11,769 nt of DNA from Gammaproteobacteria bacterium. Lineage in GTDB: Bacteria; Pseudomonadota; Gammaproteobacteria; UBA5335; SLRW01. The translations under genes were made by a program, and so were the position numbers. The notes beneath the pieces are model-generated. The model searched no databases. It saw only the letters and a list, made by a program, of their open reading frames with translations, and was not told the DNA's origin. The DNA is taken from the NCBI GenBank assembly GCA_007130745.1, contig SLRW01000082.1, positions 1 to 11,769 of the forward strand. The letters are read 5' to 3'. The first letter of the stretch is position 1. Every line of letters begins with the position of its first letter. Below are positions 6,121 to 11,769 of this stretch, one piece after another.

Positions 6121-6228
6121 GGCTTTCCCCCCCCGCCGTAGTGCCGCAGCCATGCCCAGCGCCAGACCATTGCGCTGAGCGCCAGAGCTCGCTCGATCCG
6201 GTTTCGGGAAAGCATAGGGGGAGGGGAA
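6121..6228 (-). promoter_or_regulatory. Copy 2 leader with possible anti-Shine-Dalgarno pairing
   Basis: The Shine-Dalgarno is GGGGGGGGAAAGC (complement of 6122-6134). Upstream in the same leader, GCUUUCCC (complement of 6206-6213) pairs perfectly over 8 bases with GGGAAAGC (complement of 6122-6129), and a C-rich tract UUCCCCUCCCCC (complement of 6217-6228) offers another partner. No terminator like that of riboswitch 1 is visible between aptamer and start codon, so riboswitch 2 may act on translation. Inference from base pairing. Confidence 0.4.
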
Positions 6229-6289
6229 CTGACCACCGTGGCAGGTACTATATCTACCTGACCATGGTCGAGCGTAACAGCGCCCGGCT

Positions 6290-6366
6290 GGCAGTCCCGC
6301 TGTCATAGAGCCCCTGCTCCTTAGACCGGAAACTTTGCGTCCCCGCCTTTCGACGGGTTTGCCGTT
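6290..6366 (-). ncRNA. Cyclic di-GMP-I (GEMM-I) riboswitch 2
   Basis: This aptamer has the same 77-nt length as riboswitch 1 and matches it at 69 positions. It has CGGCAAACC, the P2 stem with GAAA loop, GGGACGCAAAG, CCGGTCTAAG, CTATGAC and GCGGGACTGCC. The differences fall mostly in stems and the variable P3 tip; C/T and T/C changes in P2 keep the pairing. The G20-equivalent is retained, predicting c-di-GMP as ligand. It lies 170 bases upstream of the copy 2 start. Confidence 0.95.
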
Positions 6367-6373
6367 AGCCGAA

Positions 6374-6401
6374 ATCATATTGCATATAAAATGAAACACA
6401 A
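6374..6401 (-). promoter_or_regulatory. Promoter of riboswitch 2
   Basis: On the minus strand TTGTGT (6396-6401) and TATGAT (6374-6379) are separated by 16 bases in an A/T-rich stretch. The predicted start, about 7 bases downstream, coincides with the first base of the aptamer, as for riboswitch 1. Confidence 0.6.
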
Positions 6402-6542
6402 CCATCTGAACGCGAATAAACACCGGCGGTAGTAATTCTCCGATTGTCGGCACTACAACTCGCACCAGACATACCCGCCAAACTTCGTAACCGTTAGAAT
6501 GATCACGTTGCCATACCGCTTCCCCGGAGGCTGCGCTGCCAG

Positions 6543-7214
6543 ATGTCGGCAAAAAGACTACGAAAATTCAGAGCCGTACTGCACCAGCGCCAGCCGGATC
6601 TTACGGTGGTCATGGAAAACGTACACAAACCGCACAATCTCGCCGCCGTGCTGCGTACCTGTGACGCCACCGGTGTACTGAGAGCCCATGCGATCAGCGC
6701 TGATCGCAGCGTACGCGCCGCGGTTCACGCCGCACAGGGAACCCACCGCCGGGTACCGGTAATCAGACACCCCGATCTCGACAGCGCCCTTGCTTCAACC
6801 CGCGATCAGAATATGCAGATTATCGCGGCACACCCGACCACCGACGCCGTGGACTACCGTGATGTCGATTACACTCGCCCCACTGCCCTGCTACTCGGTT
6901 CCGAACTCAAGGGACTGACAATGCAGGCGCTGGATACAGCGGATCAGCTTGTTAATATCCCCATGCACGGGCTGGCCGCTTCCTTAAATGTCTCGGTGGC
7001 CGCCGCACTTGTGCTCTACGAAGCCGAAAGCCAACGCCGTCGGGCCGGACTGTATGACGCACCCCGGTTGGACGAAACGCTGGTGCGACACACCCTGTTC
7101 GAATGGGCCCAGCCACGTATGGCCCGATATTGCCGTCAACACGGGCTGCCCTATCCTGATATTGATGAAGACGGCGACCTGCTCTACCAACCTGCAACTG
7201 GTGCCTTGTCCTGA
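6543..7214 (+). CDS. trmH: tRNA (guanosine(18)-2'-O)-methyltransferase TrmH
   Basis: A 223-residue SPOUT methyltransferase (E. coli TrmH is 229) that 2'-O-methylates G18 in the D-loop of tRNAs using S-adenosylmethionine. The match to E. coli is extensive: QPDLTVVMENVHKPHN (17-32), VLRTCDATGV (36-45, with the catalytic Arg38), AVDYRDVDYTRPT (102-114), LLGSELKGLT (117-126) and SLNVSVAAALVLYEA (147-161), the last two forming the knotted cofactor site. The tail GLPYPDIDEDGDL is also family-typical. ATG 6543 lies 12 bases after GGAGG (6526-6530), a rather long spacing, but no better start is in frame. Its stop overlaps the next start as TGATG. Confidence 0.95.
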   Translation: MSAKRLRKFRAVLHQRQPDLTVVMENVHKPHNLAAVLRTCDATGVLRAHAISADRSVRAAVHAAQGTHRRVPVIRHPDLDSALASTRDQNMQIIAAHPTTDAVDYRDVDYTRPTALLLGSELKGLTMQALDTADQLVNIPMHGLAASLNVSVAAALVLYEAESQRRRAGLYDAPRLDETLVRHTLFEWAQPRMARYCRQHGLPYPDIDEDGDLLYQPATGALS

Positions 7215-8875
7215 TGGCCATACTGGCCGTACTGAATTTCGCCGGCGGTATCGGGCTGTTTCTGCTCGGCATGAAGCTTATGAGCGACGGCCTCAAGGTT
7301 GCTGCCGGCGGCACCCTGCGTGGCATTCTGGCGCGCTGGACTACCAGCTTTCCCCGTGCAGCAACCTCGGGTTTTCTCGTCACTGCCATGATGCAGTCCT
7401 CAACCGCAGTGATTTTCACCACCATCGGTTTCGTCAACGCCGGGTTTCTTAATCTGACCCAGGCCGTTTCGGTGATCATTGGCAGCGCGGCCGGTACCAC
7501 CGCCACCAGCTGGCTGGTGGTGGTAGTGGGCTTTGACGTGGACATCAAAATGCTGGCCCTGCCGTTGATTGCCATAGGCATGTTTTTGCGAATTTTGACG
7601 CCGGGCGGGCGCCGGGGTCCATTGGGTGAGGCGCTGGCCGGGTTCGGGGTATTTTTTCTCGGCCTGGATTTGCTGCGGGAAATGTTCGGGGACATGAACG
7701 CCCCGCTACTGAGCACACAACAGGATGCCGGCGGCTATTGGTCCTTGCTGCCCTTTCTTGTCGCCGGTTTTTTCATGACGCTGGTGACCCAGTCCTCCAG
7801 TGCCGCCATTGCGGTGACGCTCACTGCAGTTGGCGGCAACGTAATTCCCCTGGCCGGCGGCGCCGCGGTAGTCATCGGCGCCAATATCGGCACCACCACA
7901 ACTTCCCTGTTTGCTTCCCTGGGAGCTACGCCCAATGCCCGCCGCGCCGCAGTCGGCCATGTGGTGTTCAACCTGACCACAGGCATTGTGGCCTTTCTCG
8001 CGCTACCACTGGTGTTATTGCTGGTGGCACTGATTGTTCCCGGCCCGGAACCGGCAGACAATCCGGCCCTGTCACTGGCGGTATTCCACACCCTGATCCA
8101 GGTATCGGGCCTGTTGTTGTTCTGGCCCTTTATCCCCCGTCTGATCGTCGCGCTGGAGCACAGATTCCGGACCCAGGAAGAAGACCAGAGCCGGCCACGC
8201 TACCTGGACAGTACGGCAGCCGGCGTGCCCTCACTGGCTGTGGAAGCGCTCTATCACGAACTACAACGCATTCATGCACGCGCGCGGGCCAGTGTTCAGC
8301 ACGTACTGAGCACCGAAGACACCAGCCTGAAGACCATTGAAAATGACCGCCATGTCATCAATAACCTGACCCTGGCGGCCGGCACATTTATTCGTGAGGC
8401 CCAGAAATCCGACTTGCCCGAGGATATTGCCCGAAGTCTGCCTGCCGGGCTGAGGGTAACCCAATACTGTGCCGAAATGGCCGAGATGGCCCGTGAAATA
8501 CTGTTGCTCCAACCGCAACTGGAAAACATCACAGACAAACCATTGCAATCACAACTGAATACCTTCCGCAGCGAAGCCGTACGGGTGCTACAAAGCACCG
8601 ACAGCCAGCGGGAAGATTATAAAGCTGAACAATACGCACTGACCATGCGAACGCTCCAGGAGCTATACCAGCAACTCAAGGCCGATGTTTTGAGAGCCGG
8701 CAGCGAAGGCAGACTCTCCATTGCACAGATGGCCCACAGGCTGGAGGAGATCAGTCACATCCGCCGCGCCCTTGATCAATCGGTAAAAGCGGCACACTAT
8801 CTGACCAGCCTTATGCAACCGGTTGAAGAAGAACGCGCCAATCAGCACGGCGAGACGCCAACAGCCGAAGCCTGA
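7214..8875 (+). CDS. Na+/phosphate cotransporter family protein with PhoU-like tail
   Basis: A 553-residue inner-membrane transporter of the NptA/YjbB type (Na_Pi_cotrans, PF02690, twice). The two inverted repeats each carry the family QSS motif: QSSTAV (61-66) and QSSSAA (193-198), each followed by a glycine motif, GSAAGTT (90-96) and GANIGTT (222-228). Hydrophobic segments run through about residue 315. The remaining cytoplasmic part (about 340-540) is helical and PhoU-like, as in full-length bacterial homologues. It probably moves phosphate across the inner membrane with Na+; in E. coli YjbB acts mainly in export. It overlaps trmH by one base and has no clear Shine-Dalgarno of its own, so it probably depends on translational coupling, although the two functions are unrelated. 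Confidence 0.93.
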   Translation: MAILAVLNFAGGIGLFLLGMKLMSDGLKVAAGGTLRGILARWTTSFPRAATSGFLVTAMMQSSTAVIFTTIGFVNAGFLNLTQAVSVIIGSAAGTTATSWLVVVVGFDVDIKMLALPLIAIGMFLRILTPGGRRGPLGEALAGFGVFFLGLDLLREMFGDMNAPLLSTQQDAGGYWSLLPFLVAGFFMTLVTQSSSAAIAVTLTAVGGNVIPLAGGAAVVIGANIGTTTTSLFASLGATPNARRAAVGHVVFNLTTGIVAFLALPLVLLLVALIVPGPEPADNPALSLAVFHTLIQVSGLLLFWPFIPRLIVALEHRFRTQEEDQSRPRYLDSTAAGVPSLAVEALYHELQRIHARARASVQHVLSTEDTSLKTIENDRHVINNLTLAAGTFIREAQKSDLPEDIARSLPAGLRVTQYCAEMAEMAREILLLQPQLENITDKPLQSQLNTFRSEAVRVLQSTDSQREDYKAEQYALTMRTLQELYQQLKADVLRAGSEGRLSIAQMAHRLEEISHIRRALDQSVKAAHYLTSLMQPVEEERANQHGETPTAEA

Positions 8876-8913
8876 GGGGGGATATATCCCGGGAAAAACA
8901 AATGAAGGATGAT

Positions 8914-8990
8914 TGGTCGGGGCGGCAGGATTTGAACCTGCGACCCCCTGCACCCCATGCAGGTGCGCTACCAGGCTGCGCCACGCCCCG
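8914..8990 (-). tRNA. tRNA-Pro (anticodon GGG)
   Basis: On the minus strand the acceptor CGGGGCG (8984-8990) pairs perfectly with CGCCCCG (8918-8924). The anticodon stem CCTGC/GCAGG closes loop ATGGGGT, giving anticodon GGG for codon CCC. The T-arm has loop TTCAAAT, the discriminator is A and CCA is encoded (8914-8916). Its position after pheT, ihfA and the MerR-type gene is the common gammaproteobacterial arrangement. Confidence 0.97.
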
Positions 8991-9003
8991 ACCGAAGCTG
9001 GGC

Positions 9004-9032
9004 ATCATACCCGACTAGCGGGCGACAGACAA
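9004..9032 (-). promoter_or_regulatory. Promoter of tRNA-Pro
   Basis: The minus strand has TTGTCT (9027-9032), a 17-base spacer and TATGAT (9004-9009), followed by a GC-rich GCCCAG before the tRNA 5' end at 8990. This is a strong sigma-70 promoter with a discriminator of the stringent type, so tRNA-Pro need not rely on the upstream operon. Confidence 0.75.
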
Positions 9033-9070
9033 AGGGTTACAGGAATTTCTGTTGCCCGGGGAGGAAATCG

Positions 9071-9084
9071 TGCTCGGGCGAGCA
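9071..9084 (-). terminator. Weak hairpin after the MerR-type gene
   Basis: A short stem TGCTC/GAGCA with loop GCCC begins three bases after the stop codon, but only CGATTTCC follows, so it is at best an inefficient terminator or mRNA-end stabiliser. Confidence 0.25.
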
Positions 9085-9086
9085 AA

Positions 9087-9446
9087 TCACCGCTGGTTAA
9101 GCAGGTGCAAGAGCTCTTCAAGTTCACCGCGTATCTGGCGAATAACCTGCTGGCTATGCTGTACATCCTCACGCACCGCATCGCCGGAAAGCTGCTGGCG
9201 AGCACCACCGATGGTAAAACCCTGTTCGTAGAGCAAACTACGGATCTGGCGGATCACCAGCACATCGTTGCGCTGGTAGTAGCGGCGGTTACCGCGACGC
9301 TTGACGGGCTTGAGCTGTGGAAACTCCTGTTCCCAGTAGCGCAGCACATGCGGCTTAACGGCGCATAACTCGCCGACCTCACCAATAGTGAAGTAACGTT
9401 TGCCGGGAATCGGCGGCAGTTCGTCGTTATTGCCCGGTTCCAGCAT
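9087..9446 (-). CDS. MerR family transcriptional regulator
   Basis: A 119-residue DNA-binding protein. A MerR winged helix-turn-helix spans about 16-85: KRYFTIGEVGELCAVKPHVLRYWEQEF is helix 1-2 and RRGNRRYY (50-57) the wing, followed by the second helix pair VLVIRQIRSLLYEQGFTIGGARQQL. A C-terminal helix (about 94-117) should form the antiparallel dimer coiled coil. There is no effector domain and only one Cys (28), so metal sensing is unlikely. It is the small MerR type found between ihfA and tRNA-Pro in gammaproteobacteria, whose target is not established. ATG 9446 follows AGAGGG and lies inside the 3' end of ihfA, a 20-base overlap implying coupled translation. Confidence 0.93.
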   Translation of the reverse strand: MLEPGNNDELPPIPGKRYFTIGEVGELCAVKPHVLRYWEQEFPQLKPVKRRGNRRYYQRNDVLVIRQIRSLLYEQGFTIGGARQQLSGDAVREDVQHSQQVIRQIRGELEELLHLLNQR

Positions 9447-9729
9447 AACCCTCTACTCGCAGCTTGAGTTTCTGACCGGGACGGAACGTCACTACCCGTC
9501 GTGCGCTGATCGGGATTTCTTCGCCTGTCTTGGGGTTGCGTCCAGGACGCTCGCCCTTGTCACGCAAATCGAAATTGCCGAAGCCGGAGAGCTTCACCGG
9601 CTCTCCCTTTTCCAGCGCCTGACGGATCTGCTCGAAGAACATCTCCACCAGTTCCTTGGCCTCTCGCTTGTTTAGCCCCAACTCGTTGAAAAGAGCTTCA
9701 GCCATCTCGGCCTTGGTCAATGCCGTCAT
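9427..9729 (-). CDS. ihfA: Integration host factor subunit alpha
   Basis: A 100-residue HU/IHF-family DNA-bending protein (E. coli IhfA is 99). It forms a heterodimer with IhfB and bends DNA sharply at specific sites in recombination, replication and transcription. The N-terminal MTALTKAEMAEALFNELGL, the core VKLSGFGNFDLRDK (45-58), the DNA-intercalating arm RPGRNPKTGEEIPI with Pro66, and VVTFRPGQKLK are all diagnostic; Glu-Met-Phe and 'ALFNELGLNKREAK' favour alpha over beta or HU. CAGGA lies just upstream of ATG 9729. It follows pheT after 9 bases, the standard pheST-ihfA operon. Confidence 0.97.
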   Translation of the reverse strand: MTALTKAEMAEALFNELGLNKREAKELVEMFFEQIRQALEKGEPVKLSGFGNFDLRDKGERPGRNPKTGEEIPISARRVVTFRPGQKLKLRVEGYAGTGQ

Positions 9730-9738
9730 GATCCTGTT

Positions 9739-11769
9739 TCACTCCCTGACAGTCGCGTTATGCTGATCACACAGCCCCCGGGTCACGCGCGTAATAACAT
9801 CTTCCACATCACGATCCTCAAGGGTGCGCGAATTATGCTGCAAAATCAAGCTTAAAGCGATACTTTTTCGCCCCGGGTCTATGCCCTTGCCGCGGTACAC
9901 ATCGAAAACGTCAATCCCGATCAGTAATTCTCCCGCCTCCGCTTGCACACAATCGCGCAGGGCCGCGGCGCTGATCGATTCATCTACCACCACCGCCAGA
10001 TCGCGGCGCACCAGGGGGTAGCGTGATACCGATTCATAAGCCGGAATTCGCGAATACTCGAGCATCGCCAGCGGCAATTCAAACAGCACCGGCGGCTGCG
10101 ACAGATCAAACACCCCGAGTAACGCCGGGTGCAATACGCCGGCCCATCCTTCAAGCCCGTTTTTCAGCCGTACCCGGGCGCTCTGCCCCGGATGCAAGGC
10201 CGGATGTTCAGCCGCTTCCCATCTGAGTTCATGTGCCGTACCGGCCAGCATGAACATGGCTTCAATATCGGCTTTCGCATCATAGAAATCAACCGGAGTG
10301 GACTCAGTCGCCCATTGTTCGGGGTCACGTGGCCCCCAGGCCAACCCGGCAATCATTTGCGGCTGGTGCAATTCACCCCTCTCGCGCCGGAAGACACGAC
10401 CAAGCTCGAAGAACCTGACTCGCGGCTGCTGACGGTTCAGATTGTGCTGCAAGGCACGCAACAAGCCCGGCCAGATACTGGTGCGCATCTGCCCCAATTC
10501 GGCCGACAGCGGGTTAAGCAAATCCACTGCCCCGGCAGTCTGGCCAAGCTGCTTCTGTAGACCAGGCTCTACAAAACTGTAGGTGATCGCTTCCTGGTAA
10601 CCCCGTTGTACCAGCACATCACGCAGGCGCGCCTGGGGGGTGCGCGATTCACTGCGGGGCAACACGCGCAACTGCCCGCTGGACTCAGCGGCAGGCAAAT
10701 TATTGTAGCCATGCAGACGCGCCACTTCCTCGACCAGGTCGGCTTCCTGGCTGATGTCGTAGCGGAAAGATGGCGGCGTCACCAGTAATACTTCATCACG
10801 GGATTCACACTGCATGTGCAAACGCTGCAGCCCCTCCCGGATATCCCTCGAGGGTACTTCGAAACCAAGCAAGCGCTTGACCCGCTGCGGGCGCAAGCGG
10901 ATGACTTCAGGCGCACCCGGCGCCTCGCCCACGCTGGTTACCGGACCGGGGCTGCCGCCGGCAATGGCCAGCAGCAGCTCGGTTGCACGCTCGATAGCTT
11001 GCACCTGCAGGGCAGGATCAACGCCCCGCTCAAACCGGTGGGAGGAGTCTGTGTGCAGGCCATAACGACGTGCCTGGCCCGCCACAGCCGCCGGAGTAAA
11101 AAGCGCGCTTTCCAGGAATACCGATGTGGTTTCACCGGGGGTGACCGCCGAGGCCGCGCCACCCATGATCCCCGCCAGCGCAAGCGGACCGCTTTCATCG
11201 GCAATAACCAGCGTATCCGCCTCTGGCTCGACTGTCTCGCCATCAAGCAACTCTAGTTGCTCCCCGCTGACCGCCATGCGCACACACACCTCACCCTGAA
11301 GCTTGTCCAGGTCAAAAGCATGCATAGGCTGACCCAGCTCCAGCATCACATAATTGCTGACATCCACCAGCGGCCCCATGCTGCGGACGCCGCCGCGACG
11401 CAGCCGCTCGGCCATCCACACCGGCGTGCCGGCAGTCGGGTCCAGGTCACGAATCACACGACCGGCATAGTGAGGACAGGCCGCCGGTGCTTCAATGACC
11501 ACCTTGCGCGCTTCGTCGATTAACGGGGATATCGGTGTCGGTTCGGGCGCCTGAAGGGCGCAGTCGGCCAGCGCCGACACCTCGCGAGCCACGCCCAGAA
11601 TGCCCAGGCAATCGCCACGGTTGGGGGTAAGGTCAATCTCTATCACCGCGTCATCCAGATCCAGCCAGGCGCGAAGGTCTTCACCAACGGGTGCTTCATC
11701 AGGCAATTCCAGAATGCCCTCAGCGCTATCGGCCAGGCCCAGTTCCGTGGCGGAACAGAGCATACCGGA
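9739..11769 (-). CDS. pheT: Phenylalanyl-tRNA synthetase beta subunit (5' end outside the window)
   Basis: The C-terminal 676 residues of PheT, part of the cytoplasmic alpha2-beta2 enzyme that charges tRNA-Phe. E. coli PheT is 795 residues, so about 120 N-terminal residues, most of the tRNA-binding OB domain, lie beyond 11769. The ATG at 11763 is internal (SGMLCSATELGLA). Visible are EIDLTPNRGDCLGILGVARE, the B3/B4 editing domain (DVSNYVMLELGQPMHAFD), the B5 domain, the catalytic-like core (PRVRFFELGRVFRR) and the C-terminal FDX-ACB anticodon-binding domain (YPLVRRDLAVVVDE to RTLEDRDVEDVITRV). The reading frame is intact to the stop, 9 bases before ihfA. Confidence 0.97.
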   Translation of the reverse strand, partial: SGMLCSATELGLADSAEGILELPDEAPVGEDLRAWLDLDDAVIEIDLTPNRGDCLGILGVAREVSALADCALQAPEPTPISPLIDEARKVVIEAPAACPHYAGRVIRDLDPTAGTPVWMAERLRRGGVRSMGPLVDVSNYVMLELGQPMHAFDLDKLQGEVCVRMAVSGEQLELLDGETVEPEADTLVIADESGPLALAGIMGGAASAVTPGETTSVFLESALFTPAAVAGQARRYGLHTDSSHRFERGVDPALQVQAIERATELLLAIAGGSPGPVTSVGEAPGAPEVIRLRPQRVKRLLGFEVPSRDIREGLQRLHMQCESRDEVLLVTPPSFRYDISQEADLVEEVARLHGYNNLPAAESSGQLRVLPRSESRTPQARLRDVLVQRGYQEAITYSFVEPGLQKQLGQTAGAVDLLNPLSAELGQMRTSIWPGLLRALQHNLNRQQPRVRFFELGRVFRRERGELHQPQMIAGLAWGPRDPEQWATESTPVDFYDAKADIEAMFMLAGTAHELRWEAAEHPALHPGQSARVRLKNGLEGWAGVLHPALLGVFDLSQPPVLFELPLAMLEYSRIPAYESVSRYPLVRRDLAVVVDESISAAALRDCVQAEAGELLIGIDVFDVYRGKGIDPGRKSIALSLILQHNSRTLEDRDVEDVITRVTRGLCDQHNATVRE

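Noticed and set aside
6120..6236. Longer N-terminus of copy 2 starting at 6236
   Set aside because: It falls in the leader downstream of riboswitch 2; ATG 6119 gives the same length and N-terminus as the paralogue.
8879..8893. GGGATATATCCC palindrome after the Na+/phosphate transporter gene as a terminator
   Set aside because: No T-run follows on the plus strand, and on the minus strand the T-rich stretch precedes the hairpin rather than following it.

Overview
This window looks like a GC-rich chromosomal segment of a gammaproteobacterium. The strongest evidence is the minus-strand order pheT, ihfA, MerR-type regulator gene, tRNA-Pro(GGG) at the right end, an arrangement typical of that class, together with a TrmH very close to the enterobacterial protein. 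I cannot name the genus. There is no phage, transposase, integrase or CRISPR array. 

Left edge (1-585): an intact tRNA-Arg(CCU) gene lies just downstream of a second tRNA-Arg copy whose T-loop is split by a 73-nt, hairpin-rich insert. A fold-back repeat separates the tRNA-Arg from a divergently oriented tRNA-Ala(CGC), which has its own intrinsic terminator. Next (586-1931), two overlapping plus-strand genes encode a TIGR04283-type glycosyltransferase and its usual partner, a TIGR04282/DUF2064 GT-A-fold protein. They converge on a small LEA-type-2 lipoprotein gene. 

Centre (1948-6400), the most interesting part: two paralogous minus-strand genes, each of exactly 549 codons, encode inner-membrane proteins with two N-terminal membrane helices followed by degenerate GGDEF and EAL domains. 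The catalytic motifs are lost but the c-di-GMP-binding RxxD I-sites remain. Each gene is preceded by its own promoter and its own class I cyclic-di-GMP (GEMM-I) riboswitch. The two 77-nt aptamers agree at 69 positions, so promoter, riboswitch, leader and gene look duplicated as one unit. The leaders then diverge: one contains a terminator whose 3' side is complementary to the aptamer, the other a C-rich stretch that could mask a G8 Shine-Dalgarno sequence. I infer a c-di-GMP-controlled pair of c-di-GMP receptor or scaffold proteins. Downstream, the lipoprotein gene has its ribosome-binding site and start codon inside a perfect 15-bp hairpin, suggesting a further layer of post-transcriptional control. 

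Right (6543-11769): trmH (tRNA Gm18 methyltransferase) overlaps by one base a Na+/phosphate-cotransporter-like gene with a PhoU-like tail. Converging on these from the right are pheT (5' end outside the window), ihfA, the MerR-type gene and tRNA-Pro, the last with a strong promoter of its own.
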